From GCA-002733465 sp965230525 (GTDB lineage Bacteria > Pseudomonadota > Gammaproteobacteria > Enterobacterales > Kangiellaceae), in contig OZ246008.1 of the NCBI GenBank assembly GCA_965230525.1, positions 496,001 through 560,000 on the forward strand: a stretch of DNA of 64,000 bases, given 5' to 3'. Made by a program: the position numbers and the translations under genes. The notes beneath the pieces are model-generated. The model ran no database searches, was not told where the DNA came from, and was given only the letters and a program-made list of their open reading frames with translations. This document shows positions 41,011 to 49,874 of the stretch, piece by piece (position 1 is the first letter of the stretch; each line of letters starts with the position of its first letter).

Positions 41011-42393
41011 ATGTCGCTAAATGTAATCAGAAAAACTTGCATCTTATGTCTACCAATATTGCTTGCGGTAGCTACCGCTTTCTATTTTGGTCGTGACTCC
41101 CTTTTTAGCCAACAGCATACTCAGTGGATCGAGGCCTTTTATACTATCGCCCTGACGGCCAATATTGGCTATTTTACCAATTACATTGCCATAAAAATGT
41201 TGTTTAAGCCGCATTACAAAACAGCCTTTGGCAGACAAGGACTGATCCCCAAGAACCAAGAAAAGCTAGCCGAAAAACTTTCACAAACAATGATGGACAA
41301 TTTTCTATCCAGCCAACAATGGCGCGAGTATTTGGTAAACTCTAAGCTGATTAGTCAAATTCTGTGTGATATCCGAAAAGGTACTTCTGAGTGGTTGGAT
41401 AAGCAAAAGAATATCGAACTCATCGAACAATCTATTGCTCTCTACTTGACGCAAAATTCAGCCAACATCAATTCAGCACTCAATCAAGTTCAGCACAAAA
41501 TGGTGCACAAGTTCGTCGATGATATCGAACCGCAAGACTTGCTAAAACAAGGGTTTGAGTGGTTAGCGTTTCAGTTTGAAAATGAGCCAGTCAAAATGCA
41601 ACAGATGATCGAACCCATCATTCGAACCATCGCGGAAAATATTCCTGATATTGCACAGGGTTTAGCAAATGCTTTAGACGCCCATATCGAAGAGCAAGAT
41701 ACCATTAAGCGTGGCATAGCGAAAATGGCAAAATGGTCAGCCGATTTTGATAACGAAGATATAAAGAAGTATCTATTCAGATTAGTCGCTAGTTTTGAGT
41801 TTCGCGAAACCTTGTTCAATGGTCTAAAATCCTTAGTTTCTGACTACAAAAATCAATCCATTTTATTTAGTAGCACCGACTCACAAAATAAAACACATTC
41901 ACCAATTAACCTTCAACAGCTACTAAAAAAATTAGCGACTGAAAAACTGGATAAAATTGACTGGGCAAATACATTAAAAGAGCATTTGATTTTGGCTGGA
42001 AACTGTCAACCGCTATTAAAGCAATTTCACCAGATTGCCTTTGACAAAATTGAGGAACAAATTAACAATGGCCAGCTTGATGATTGGCTTATCGACCGAT
42101 TAATTGCCGTGATTGAAAAACTTGACCTGAAAAAATTGGTTAAACAAAAGGCTAACCAGTTTACACCAGCCAAAATGGAATATGTTTTTCAAAGCATGAT
42201 CAGTGAGCAATTGGTTTTTATAGAGCTTTTAGGGGCTGTATTAGGCGCACTATCAGGATTAGCCTTGGTTGACATTAAACTTTTCGCGGGATTAACAACC
42301 ACACTCTTAGGTTATTACTTGCTCGACCACTGGCTTACATCTAAACGAGAAAGAACAGCAAACACTACGCTCGAATCGACTGAATCGAGTTAA
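41011..42393 (+). CDS. DUF445-family membrane protein
   Basis: The 460-residue protein has two N-terminal hydrophobic helices (about 8-60), the DUF445 signature NIGYFTNYIAIKMLFKP followed by LIPKNQEKLAEKLSQTM, a long helical cytosolic or periplasmic part (about 90-400), and a C-terminal pair of hydrophobic helices with LGAVLGALSGLALVDI. ATG 41011 is chosen, 14 codons into a longer frame opened by TTG. The family is widespread but of unknown function. Confidence 0.85.
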   Translation: MSLNVIRKTCILCLPILLAVATAFYFGRDSLFSQQHTQWIEAFYTIALTANIGYFTNYIAIKMLFKPHYKTAFGRQGLIPKNQEKLAEKLSQTMMDNFLSSQQWREYLVNSKLISQILCDIRKGTSEWLDKQKNIELIEQSIALYLTQNSANINSALNQVQHKMVHKFVDDIEPQDLLKQGFEWLAFQFENEPVKMQQMIEPIIRTIAENIPDIAQGLANALDAHIEEQDTIKRGIAKMAKWSADFDNEDIKKYLFRLVASFEFRETLFNGLKSLVSDYKNQSILFSSTDSQNKTHSPINLQQLLKKLATEKLDKIDWANTLKEHLILAGNCQPLLKQFHQIAFDKIEEQINNGQLDDWLIDRLIAVIEKLDLKKLVKQKANQFTPAKMEYVFQSMISEQLVFIELLGAVLGALSGLALVDIKLFAGLTTTLLGYYLLDHWLTSKRERTANTTLESTESS

Positions 42394-42446
42394 ACTCAGT
42401 ATTTTGCACGCCCTATTAAAATTAATACATACATAACTTTCTTAAT

Positions 42447-43862
42447 TTAGCGATGACTCACCGGTAATTCACTCGTACTAGTTTTGCTCTCATTGCTAGA
42501 TTGCTCTCGCTCTTCTGTTTGATAACCTCGGCCTAAATACAACGCCACCCAGGTCCAAATAGAAGCAATCCCAGCGCCCACCAAAGATACTGCCATTAAC
42601 CCAAGCCCAATACCTTCCGTCAAAGTCGCAAACAGAGAACTGCTGACAGCATCCCCCCCACGGTAAACCACAATGTCGATCACGGGTTTAGCTTTAAAAC
42701 GTTCATCTTTGGTGACATGGGTAAACAACATTTCTCGCGCCGGTCGCATTACAGCGTAGTTACCAGCTCGTCTCACCACTTGAATGGCTAATACCACAAC
42801 TACTAGCGGTGCAAACGCCAAAATAATCATTCCAAAAACTAACAACAATGGCACAAGCGCTAAGGAAAATGCCATACCAAGGTTTTTGACGATTCGACCA
42901 GTTACAAAAAACGCCATCACAAAAGTAAGCGTATTCACAATCCAATCAATACTTCCCAAAATTTGAGTTCGTTCTGCCCGAGTAAATTCCGCCAGTAGAT
43001 TCTTTTGTTCAAAATAAACAAATGAACCGATAAAAACATACAGTAAGATAAATGCACTTATCCCCAATAGTTTAGGATTACCGATGACCGAACGAAAACC
43101 ACTCCACCATGCGCCTCCTAAAGCCGACGAAGATAAATCTGCACTGACATCAGCATTGTGTAACTCGGTCATTTTTAGTTTATAAATATACAGGGATATA
43201 GGAACAACTAGAATTAAACAACTGGCAGCAATAAGCATCAAGTTATCTTGACCTAATTTGTCGCTAAATAAAGCGGGTATCAAAGGACCGAATATTGCGC
43301 CTAAGCTTGCGCCAGCACCGATCACAGAGAACAGTCTTTTACTTTGATCGGATGAAAAAGTGTCAGCCATAAAACTCCAAAAAACCGACAGGTGAAAAAG
43401 ACTAAAAGCACTTACCCAAACATAAAACGATTTTTCTGCTAGCACTGGATCAGTTAGCTGAGGAACCAGTAAATAAAAACCGACAAAACTAAGAGCGAAA
43501 AAACTATAAACGACGGGGACCACCATTTTGAACCGAATACGGGAAATCGCAAACCCGTAAAGTGATACAATGCCTGCACTGATAAAGAACTGCAAATTCC
43601 AAAGCATACTAACTTCAGAGTCTGTCCAGTCACTCGCCATTGCGTCTCTTACCGGGCGCAATATAAAGTAAGATGCCATTAACACAAACACCATCAAAAA
43701 TGAGGCGATAGTAGACTTAAGTTCATTCGGTTTTATTTGCGACATCTTTTCAATTAAGGACAATAACAACGGTGCATCTTTGGGATTTTGTTCGGACATC
43801 GGATTGCCACTCGATGACTGATTGGAAGCAGTTTTTTTATTAGATGGAGATTCTCGATTCAT
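42447..43862 (-). CDS. MFS-like / ADP-ATP antiporter-related membrane transporter
   Basis: The 471-residue protein has twelve hydrophobic segments after a polar ~45-residue N-terminus. YFILRPVRDAMASDW in the first loop, FSVIGAGASLGAIFGP and RRAGNYAVMRPAREMLFTHV, then IDIVVYRGGDAVSSS, are typical of the NTP/NDP-exchange (Tlc-related) branch of major facilitators found in free-living bacteria, where substrates are unknown. Its own promoter region lies in the 190 bp upstream. There is no neighbouring pathway to suggest a substrate. Confidence 0.8.
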   Translation of the reverse strand: MNRESPSNKKTASNQSSSGNPMSEQNPKDAPLLLSLIEKMSQIKPNELKSTIASFLMVFVLMASYFILRPVRDAMASDWTDSEVSMLWNLQFFISAGIVSLYGFAISRIRFKMVVPVVYSFFALSFVGFYLLVPQLTDPVLAEKSFYVWVSAFSLFHLSVFWSFMADTFSSDQSKRLFSVIGAGASLGAIFGPLIPALFSDKLGQDNLMLIAASCLILVVPISLYIYKLKMTELHNADVSADLSSSALGGAWWSGFRSVIGNPKLLGISAFILLYVFIGSFVYFEQKNLLAEFTRAERTQILGSIDWIVNTLTFVMAFFVTGRIVKNLGMAFSLALVPLLLVFGMIILAFAPLVVVVLAIQVVRRAGNYAVMRPAREMLFTHVTKDERFKAKPVIDIVVYRGGDAVSSSLFATLTEGIGLGLMAVSLVGAGIASIWTWVALYLGRGYQTEEREQSSNESKTSTSELPVSHR

Positions 43863-44052
43863 AACAATTCTTACTTGTTGGTATTGTTTAAATTCTGATT
43901 TTTGCTTATTTGGCTTTTTGGCTATAATTTTTAATCGAATCTTACCACTCAGTAACAGCAGGATTAGTTCGTAAGCTAAATACTACACCAATTGCTTACT
44001 ACTCGCTTGTTTAAAACCCGGCCAAACTGTTACGAGTGATGTCAATTGCTAA

Positions 44053-45030
44053 CTACTTTGTTGTCTTTTTTGTGAGTGCTTCATCCAACCATTCGATGAG
44101 TTGTTCACGCTTGAACCGATAAGCTTGGTGATGATTAAGTTCGACTAGTTTAGCAATGCTACGTTTAATGGGATAGATCGCTTCTTTCTTAGATGGTACC
44201 ACCATATATCGTAAATCGGGCTTGCTACTGGACAAAATCTTTATTACCGCTTCTGATACTTCATCGGGTTGCTTATAGCGGCTTCGATCCGCTTGCATAA
44301 ACTTGGTCATGCGTTGGTAATGCGCTTTAAACAATGAGCCCTCAGCTTTTTGCTGTAACTTCGCCTCACGTTTTTGTAAGTTATCCATCACCTTTGAATT
44401 ATAGTTTCCAGGCTCGACCAAACTGACTGCCACACCAAATTGGTTCAGTTCCGACGCCAAGGATTCTGAGTAGGCCTCAAGTGCAAACTTGCTCATACTG
44501 TAAGGGCCAAACATTGAACCAGTTGTGATCCCAGCAACAGAGCTAATATTAATGACCCTGCCCCGATTCTTAATAAGTAATGGAGCAAAGGCTTTAGTGA
44601 CACGGTAAGGACCATAAACATTCACATTCATTTGGAATTCGAGGTCTTTTTCGCTCACTTCGATCAAGGGTTCAAATAAGGCGACACCCGCATTATTAAC
44701 TATACCAAACAGCTTAAAATCAGATTGTTCAACTTGGTATACCGCGTTTTCAATATCGTCATTAAGCGTAACATCTAGCCGCACAGCAGTAATATTTTCA
44801 AGTTGATTGAGCGCAGCTAAGTCTTTGGCTTTTCTTGCACCAGCAAATACATGATAGCCGTTGGCTGCAAGCTTTTCGGCAATGTTACGACCGATGCCGC
44901 TACTTGCACCGGTTACTAAAATCGCAGGATGCTTATTAACCGCTTTCATTTGCTGAGCATTGACGGCTGAGTGATTCAATAAAGCTATCCAAAAAATATT
45001 TAGTAGAATAAAGTTAATAAGGGTTTTCAT
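44053..45030 (-). CDS. Short-chain dehydrogenase/reductase with an N-terminal signal sequence
   Basis: The 325-residue protein is a classical SDR: the cofactor loop VTGASSGIGRNIAEKL (about 40-55), NNAGVALFEP, ISSVAGITTGSMFGPYSMSK with catalytic Ser, Tyr and Lys (YSMSK), and LVEPGNY. It is preceded by a hydrophobic signal-like segment (about 5-25, ending VNAQQ). SDRs are normally cytosolic, so an exported or membrane-anchored enzyme is unusual. It starts 9 bases after the 45040 gene ends, forming an operon with another exported protein. Confidence 0.88.
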   Translation of the reverse strand: MKTLINFILLNIFWIALLNHSAVNAQQMKAVNKHPAILVTGASSGIGRNIAEKLAANGYHVFAGARKAKDLAALNQLENITAVRLDVTLNDDIENAVYQVEQSDFKLFGIVNNAGVALFEPLIEVSEKDLEFQMNVNVYGPYRVTKAFAPLLIKNRGRVINISSVAGITTGSMFGPYSMSKFALEAYSESLASELNQFGVAVSLVEPGNYNSKVMDNLQKREAKLQQKAEGSLFKAHYQRMTKFMQADRSRYKQPDEVSEAVIKILSSSKPDLRYMVVPSKKEAIYPIKRSIAKLVELNHHQAYRFKREQLIEWLDEALTKKTTK

Positions 45031-45039
45031 ATTGCTCTC

Positions 45040-45660
45040 CTAGTTTGAATATGACTTAGAATAATCCAGAGATTTAATGCGATGCTCCACGGGATGCTGT
45101 ATGCGGGAGAAAATACGCCATTGGTTTTGTTCAAGATGAAGTAAATAGGTACTACTAATTCGCTGGGTGACATTACCAGCATGATCAATCAAGTTAGCCA
45201 CATTACTTGCAATGACAGTTTTTTCACCCAACCGCTTGAGCGAAATTTTTTCCCAACGAATAGCCTGAACATTTTGCTGTGCCAGATAATTAAGAAAACC
45301 AGCGTTGCGCTGTTTTACAAAATCTGGTTGTGCTGCAATCAACCGATTTCCCTTATTACTAATCCAAACAGCGGGATAGCTCATATCCTCAGCCGAGCCC
45401 TGTAACGCCTGTGCGTCGCTAGAATCTTTTAATATCGAATTAAAGTGCTCAAGGTAGCGTTCAAGAAATAAACTCACTTGTTGATAAGTTTTTTGATTCA
45501 CGACATTGCTAGTTTGTTTACCGTCATTGGCGAAACTTGAATTGGCAATAATAAATAGAACTAATAATAACGCTAGCATTGATCCCGTTTTAATCGATGA
45601 TCCCGTTTTAGTCGATAATATTCGAGCCAAGTTATTTCGCTCTGAGTGTAGTCTTAACAT
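45040..45660 (-). CDS. Exported protein, NTF2/SnoaL-like
   Basis: The 206-residue product has a signal-like hydrophobic segment (SMLALLLVLFIIANSSFAND, about 28-46) and a mature part of about 155 residues with the alternating strands of NTF2-like folds (AIRWEKISLKRLGEKTVIAS, STYLLHLEQNQWRIFSRIQH). The start at 45660 is preferred to an upstream frame extension because AGGAG lies before it. A perfect 18-bp tandem duplication with one mismatch (45581-45616) inserts six residues just before the hydrophobic segment. It precedes the SDR gene. Confidence 0.7.
   Translation of the reverse strand: MLRLHSERNNLARILSTKTGSSIKTGSMLALLLVLFIIANSSFANDGKQTSNVVNQKTYQQVSLFLERYLEHFNSILKDSSDAQALQGSAEDMSYPAVWISNKGNRLIAAQPDFVKQRNAGFLNYLAQQNVQAIRWEKISLKRLGEKTVIASNVANLIDHAGNVTQRISSTYLLHLEQNQWRIFSRIQHPVEHRIKSLDYSKSYSN
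45581..45616 (-). repeat. 18-bp tandem duplication inside the exported-protein gene
   Basis: GATCCCGTTTTAATCGAT is followed at once by GATCCCGTTTTAGTCGAT. In the minus-strand gene this repeats six residues around KTGS, directly upstream of the signal-peptide core; the frame is kept. Confidence 0.85.
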
Positions 45661-45809
45661 GGAAACTTCTCCTAGGGTGAACAATTCATCAGTCAGGAGA
45701 AAGTAACAGGCTTTTTAGATTGGACCATGGTTTATCGACGAACCCCATCTAATGATCGTCAAATCAATCGGTCTTTCCACACAGCCCACGGATTAACTTG
45801 GTTCTATAT

Positions 45810-45861
45810 ATTGGTCGACGAATTCTACTGATTGGTCGACTAACTCGACCTATTCGGTCGA
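45810..45861 (+). promoter_or_regulatory. Direct repeats with 21-22 bp spacing, candidate LytTR-regulator sites
   Basis: ATTGGTCGAC occurs at 45810-45819 and again at 45831-45840; a related ATTCGGTCGA lies at 45852-45861. The GGTCGA cores are 21 and 22 bp apart, two helical turns. LytTR-domain regulators are known to bind direct repeats of about 9-10 bp with this spacing. The block lies 45 bp upstream of the kinase start, so self-regulation is plausible. Confidence 0.55.
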
Positions 45862-45905
45862 AATCGGCTATAGTTTGTTTAGTCTCGAATGAAGTCTTCG
45901 CCCTT

Positions 45906-46997
45906 ATGACACAATCACATCAATATTTTTTTGGATATCTAGCCTTTTGGGCACTGGTATTTTTGTTAGATACCGGTCCTCATTGGGAAAACTATACGAC
46001 AGTTAGGGAAATAATCGAAACCATCGGACCACAGGTTTTCGTTCAAATGAGCATTGCAATTGCAGCGCTTAAATGGCTGATCCCGCGATATTTGAATCGA
46101 AATAGAAAGCTTTCGTTTTTTGTTATAATGGCCGTGCTGTTATTGCTTGGCTCGGAGCTGCTTATATTAATCCGCTATTTCTATATTGAGCCAACATACC
46201 CAGGAACTTATCGCCGATTTTTGGAGCTGTTTGGCGAGTATACTTTACAACAACGCACTATCAGTGCCTGGGCCTTCAAGTATATTTTCTATACTAAGTT
46301 TCCTCTGTTACTCTACCCTGCTGCAATTTTAATTGCGTTTGATTTTTACACAAAGCAAAAACGGTTATTGCAAATTAGCGAGCAAAAAAAGCAAGCTGAA
46401 CTTACCGCACTCAAAAATCAGCTTAATCCACACTTTATATTCAATACGCTTAATAACCTCTATTCACTCACTCTTAGTAAGTCCGAGCTCGCCCCAGTTG
46501 TGATTGAAAAATTGTCAGACATTCTTGACTATATGCTTTATCGTTGTAGCGATCCATTTGTTTCCATTCAGCGAGAAATTAAATTAATCGAGAACTATAT
46601 CGCGCTTGAAAAAATTCGTTACGGTGAGCGCCTATCAGTTGAACTTAATAATTCAGTCGACGAGGACCGCCTAATTGCTCCATTAATGCTGCTTAACCTG
46701 GTTGAAAATGCCTGTAAGCACAGTGCACGCGAAGAAATAGATATAGCTCGAGTAGAAATTACCATCAAGTCCGGGCAGCAGGACATTATAATAAAAGTCA
46801 AAAACTCCGTACCATCAACTCAACGCACTACGACAAGCGATACCAATAGAATTGGTCTTGAGAATCTACGAAGACAGCTCGACTTATTATACCCCGCTCG
46901 GCACAACCTTCAGATTAATAATAAGGCAAATGAATTCTGTGTTGACTTGCAATTGTTCAATTTAAATAAGAATATTCAAGAGGCCCGCCATGCCTAG
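45906..46997 (+). CDS. LytS/YehU-type sensor histidine kinase
   Basis: The 363-residue inner-membrane kinase has four hydrophobic segments (about 6-22, 40-60, 70-92, 130-147) and a short coiled coil, then the His_kinase domain: LKNQLNPHFIFNTLNNLYSL with phospho-acceptor His176, and an ATPase domain with LLNLVENACKHS and NRIGLENLRRQLDLLYP. ATG 45906 is chosen, 36 codons into a longer frame, because it begins the first membrane segment and lies past the direct-repeat block. It overlaps its response regulator by eight bases. The signal is unknown. Confidence 0.9.
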   Translation: MTQSHQYFFGYLAFWALVFLLDTGPHWENYTTVREIIETIGPQVFVQMSIAIAALKWLIPRYLNRNRKLSFFVIMAVLLLLGSELLILIRYFYIEPTYPGTYRRFLELFGEYTLQQRTISAWAFKYIFYTKFPLLLYPAAILIAFDFYTKQKRLLQISEQKKQAELTALKNQLNPHFIFNTLNNLYSLTLSKSELAPVVIEKLSDILDYMLYRCSDPFVSIQREIKLIENYIALEKIRYGERLSVELNNSVDEDRLIAPLMLLNLVENACKHSAREEIDIARVEITIKSGQQDIIIKVKNSVPSTQRTTTSDTNRIGLENLRRQLDLLYPARHNLQINNKANEFCVDLQLFNLNKNIQEARHA

Positions 46998-47691
46998 TTA
47001 CCAGTGTTTAATTGTGGATGATGAGCGACTCGCACGTGAATTGATAACGGCTCACTTGAAAAACCTACCAGACTTTGAAATTGTTGCCTGTTGCGCAAGC
47101 GCAATCGAAGCTCAAAAAGTACTGCAAGAAAACCATATCGATTTAATGTTTCTCGATATTGAAATGCCAGTGTTAAAAGGAACCGATTTCTATCAGAACC
47201 TGCGAGACAAGCCGCAAGTTATCTTTACCACGGCTTATCGAGACTATGCCTTAGAAGGATTTGAATTAGAAGCTTTAGATTATCTGCTCAAGCCGATTGT
47301 CTTTTCACGCTTTTTTAAGGCTATCGAAAAGTTTAGAGCAAATCACGCATCTCGAAATCAGCAACTTTCATTCAATGCCAATACAAAGCGCCAACAACCG
47401 GCTATTTTTGTGCGAGAGAATCGTAGGCAAGTGAAATTAGTATTCAATAATATTTACTATGTCCAAGGTTTAAAAGACTACCTAAAAATTTACACTACTA
47501 CGGGTCATCATGTGATAAAAAGTACCATGAATAATTTTGAGCGGCAGCTACCAAGCCAATTCATACGCGTTCATCGTTCTTATATCGTTAATAAAAACCA
47601 TATCACCGCTTACACAAATCAAGATATTGAAATTAATGATCACGAAATTCCGATTGGCGAAAATTATAAGAAGGCTATTTGTTTGACTTGA
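46990..47691 (+). CDS. LytTR-type response regulator
   Basis: The 233-residue protein has a receiver domain (1-120) with the acidic pair Asp10/Asp11, phospho-acceptor Asp56 in LMFLDIEMPVLKG and conserved Lys in LDYLLKPI, followed by a LytTR DNA-binding domain (about 135-233) with IFVRENRRQVKLVFNNIYYV, HHVIKSTMNNFERQLP and FIRVHRSYIVNKNHI. It is the partner of the overlapping kinase. The candidate binding sites are the GGTCGA direct repeats at 45810-45861. Confidence 0.93.
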   Translation: MPSYQCLIVDDERLARELITAHLKNLPDFEIVACCASAIEAQKVLQENHIDLMFLDIEMPVLKGTDFYQNLRDKPQVIFTTAYRDYALEGFELEALDYLLKPIVFSRFFKAIEKFRANHASRNQQLSFNANTKRQQPAIFVRENRRQVKLVFNNIYYVQGLKDYLKIYTTTGHHVIKSTMNNFERQLPSQFIRVHRSYIVNKNHITAYTNQDIEINDHEIPIGENYKKAICLT

Positions 47692-47702
47692 GTACACGTG
47701 GA

Positions 47703-47987
47703 TTAGCAGGTTGCTTTCTTTTCAATCCAACTCAAAGTGTTGCCAATCAACACGATCGAACCTGAAACCAAGCTAACCACCGAGCCTGCGGTGACCAAGA
47801 ATACGACCTCGTCTAGACAACTATGGGCTCCACGGCAATTTAACGCAATACGCTGTTGGTCTTTCTTTAATTCCAGTTTCACTCTCGTTTCACCGCATTG
47901 ATAGTCATAATAGTCTGTCATTTTTGGTGTCATCACGCAGCTGCTAAGGCAAAGTGAAACGATTACCGAAAGGAAGCTCTTTAGCAT
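47703..47987 (-). CDS. Small lipoprotein of unknown function
   Basis: The 94-residue product has a lipoprotein signal (KSFLSVIVSLCLSSC, lipidated Cys about 17), a mature part with cysteine pairs (YQCGETRVKLEL, NCRGAHSC) and a hydrophobic segment (VFLVTAGSVVSLVSGSIVLIG) before a basic cysteine end. It is convergent with the response regulator, 11 bp apart. I cannot assign a role. Confidence 0.7.
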   Translation of the reverse strand: MLKSFLSVIVSLCLSSCVMTPKMTDYYDYQCGETRVKLELKKDQQRIALNCRGAHSCLDEVVFLVTAGSVVSLVSGSIVLIGNTLSWIEKKATC

Positions 47988-48310
47988 TCTTCAATTCCAT
48001 TTTCAAGCGAGGCAAAGCTTATCTTAGTGCAACTGTATGAACCAAAACTGAACCCCAATTTAAGCGCATACTTATTCTGAATCCTGTTCTGGTTGAGAAA
48101 CTCTCAGTCTGAGAAGTGAGCTGCCTGGGATAGGGGCCGTCTTTAAGAACCATTGACCAGAGCTATTTACAAAATTGTTTGAAAGTCTCTGTTCGAATGC
48201 TCCAGAGTCTAAAGCTGTAAATAGATTTTGAATTTAGTTAAACTATTTTGAAATAAATTGTTACAGCCATCGTTAAACAGCTTAGTAACCATCAATCGAT
48301 ACATTGAACT
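47988..48310. other. Non-coding stretch before the pilin cluster
   Basis: No gene was found in these 323 bases. A short inverted repeat (CTCTCAG...CTGAGAAG-like, near 48102-48117) could be part of a leader or RNA structure; otherwise nothing is recognised. It should contain the promoters of the lipoprotein gene and of the pilin cluster. Confidence 0.4.
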
Positions 48311-48811
48311 ATGGATTTTAGTAAACGACTCAGACAGGCAAAAGACCAATTTAGGCTTATGGTTTCGCTGGAAATTGCCACTGTTATGACTCTCGTCATC
48401 GCGCTTGCAGGGTTGAGTATTTCAGTCACACCGACTTATATAAATAAGGCCAAAGTGACCGAAGTGTTAATGACGTTTCCAACTATTAGAACAGATATCT
48501 CACAATATTATATGGAAACCGGCCACTGGCCACCACAATCTAACTTGCAAGAGGGCCAGTCTTTTTCAAAAGATCTTATCACGCGGGTCGAATTCGATGG
48601 CAAAGGCACTATAAGCTATTTTCTTACCGACTATCTAAACAATTCGCAAGAGAGAGTGATTTCGTATACTGCAACCATCAACCCCACCAGTCCATGGCAA
48701 AACTTAGTCTGGGTGTGTGGCTATGCAAAGCCATTGAATGGTTATCGATTACAAAGTGAAAATTTGACCACGCTCGATCCCAGCCTATTGCCAAAGAGCT
48801 GTCGAAATTAG
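48311..48811 (+). CDS. Divergent pilin-like protein without a canonical prepilin cleavage site
   Basis: The 166-residue protein has the pilin plan: a basic start (DFSKRLRQAKDQFRLM), one hydrophobic helix (VSLEIATVMTLVIALAGLSI, Glu21), then TPTYINKAK, and a globular part ending in a Cys pair (WVCGYAKP...LPKSCR). The end aligns by eye with that of the pilin at 49871 (WLCGGSP...LPAACR), so they are paralogues. It lacks the G/A-F-T-L-I-E processing motif, so cleavage by PilD is doubtful. It may be an uncleaved minor subunit or an assembly factor. Confidence 0.72.
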   Translation: MDFSKRLRQAKDQFRLMVSLEIATVMTLVIALAGLSISVTPTYINKAKVTEVLMTFPTIRTDISQYYMETGHWPPQSNLQEGQSFSKDLITRVEFDGKGTISYFLTDYLNNSQERVISYTATINPTSPWQNLVWVCGYAKPLNGYRLQSENLTTLDPSLLPKSCRN

Positions 48812-48899
48812 TGGTATTGGCGATTTATTTTGACCGCTCCTAAGCGTAGCGGTTATTCAACTACTTAAACGGTAACCATTTTTAATAAAGGAGTGAGTT

Positions 48900-49874
48900 A
48901 TGGATGAAACTCAAAAAGCATTTATTCGACGACATTTACAAGTTTTAATCGACAAAGGCGTTCAACCCGAACAGGCTTTAAAAGAGTCACTAATCATTTT
49001 GTCAGACTCGAACGAAAGCAAAAAAATTCTCGATGAATACAAACAAAATAAGAGTCTAATTAAAACACTGCAATCTTTTAAGATCGTCGAGTTTGACAAT
49101 GCACTACTTGAGACCTTAGCTCAACTAGAAAAGCGTCGTGCAAATGTTCAATTTGATTTTAATCATTTTTTGCAGGCCGATCAAAAGATAGATCAATTGC
49201 TCGCTTTGTATAAAACCAAACTCCGATTCGGCTTAGGCTATGCGCTGTGGCTTAGCTTTTTTGCAATCATTGTGATTAGTGTTGTTCAAGCCAAAGTACT
49301 GCCTCAATTCGAGTCGCTTTTTATTGATTTTGGAGTCGACTTACCAGAACTAACACAAATGGCAGTTAATTGGCAAAATAGCATCTTATCACCCGCATTT
49401 GTTGGTGTTTTGATGATGGCATTACTCGGTTTTATGCTGTTTTTGCTGCGCTCACGATCGCTGGCACAATTGATATTTTCTGATAGTTTTAACGCCAAGA
49501 TTTTTCGCGCAATTCCTTTTACCAAATCGATTGTTGACTATTTAAAAAGTATTCGGTGGTTTGCGGGGCTTAGATGCTTAGCCGCCAACCAACAATCACT
49601 CGAGCAAAGCATTAATTTGTTACCCGCTTTTCCGACTGAAACCCATAAATCATTGCCTGAGTTTGAATCTTCGCTTAGAGCCGCCGAGAAGATTAATACC
49701 TTACTCACTGAAATCGATTTTCAACAAGAACAACTCGAGTTCATGGCCGAGGGAATCGTGACTAAAGCTACAACAAAACTGACCGCAGGGGTTATGGTTT
49801 TTGTGGTTGGTTACATTGCCTTTGTTCTAATCGCCAGCTATTTACCCATTTTTCAATTAGGAGCCATCGTATGA
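48900..49874 (+). CDS. GspF/PilC-like inner-membrane assembly protein
   Basis: The 324-residue protein has three hydrophobic segments (about 112-132, 160-185, 295-320) in the GspF arrangement. The C-terminus VFVVGYIAFVLIASYLPIFQ, then LGAIV, is the typical GspF/PilC ending. The family is usually about 400 residues with two repeated helical domains; here the first domain is shortened or diverged (about 1-110). GAGTGAG is the ribosome-binding site. It lies between two pilin genes and overlaps the second by four bases, so it may serve only these pilins. No ATPase is seen nearby. Confidence 0.78.
   Translation: MDETQKAFIRRHLQVLIDKGVQPEQALKESLIILSDSNESKKILDEYKQNKSLIKTLQSFKIVEFDNALLETLAQLEKRRANVQFDFNHFLQADQKIDQLLALYKTKLRFGLGYALWLSFFAIIVISVVQAKVLPQFESLFIDFGVDLPELTQMAVNWQNSILSPAFVGVLMMALLGFMLFLLRSRSLAQLIFSDSFNAKIFRAIPFTKSIVDYLKSIRWFAGLRCLAANQQSLEQSINLLPAFPTETHKSLPEFESSLRAAEKINTLLTEIDFQQEQLEFMAEGIVTKATTKLTAGVMVFVVGYIAFVLIASYLPIFQLGAIV

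Noticed and set aside
47988..48310. 6S-like or other structured RNA before the pilin cluster
   Set aside because: Only a short inverted repeat was visible; no long pairing or conserved element could be recognised by eye.
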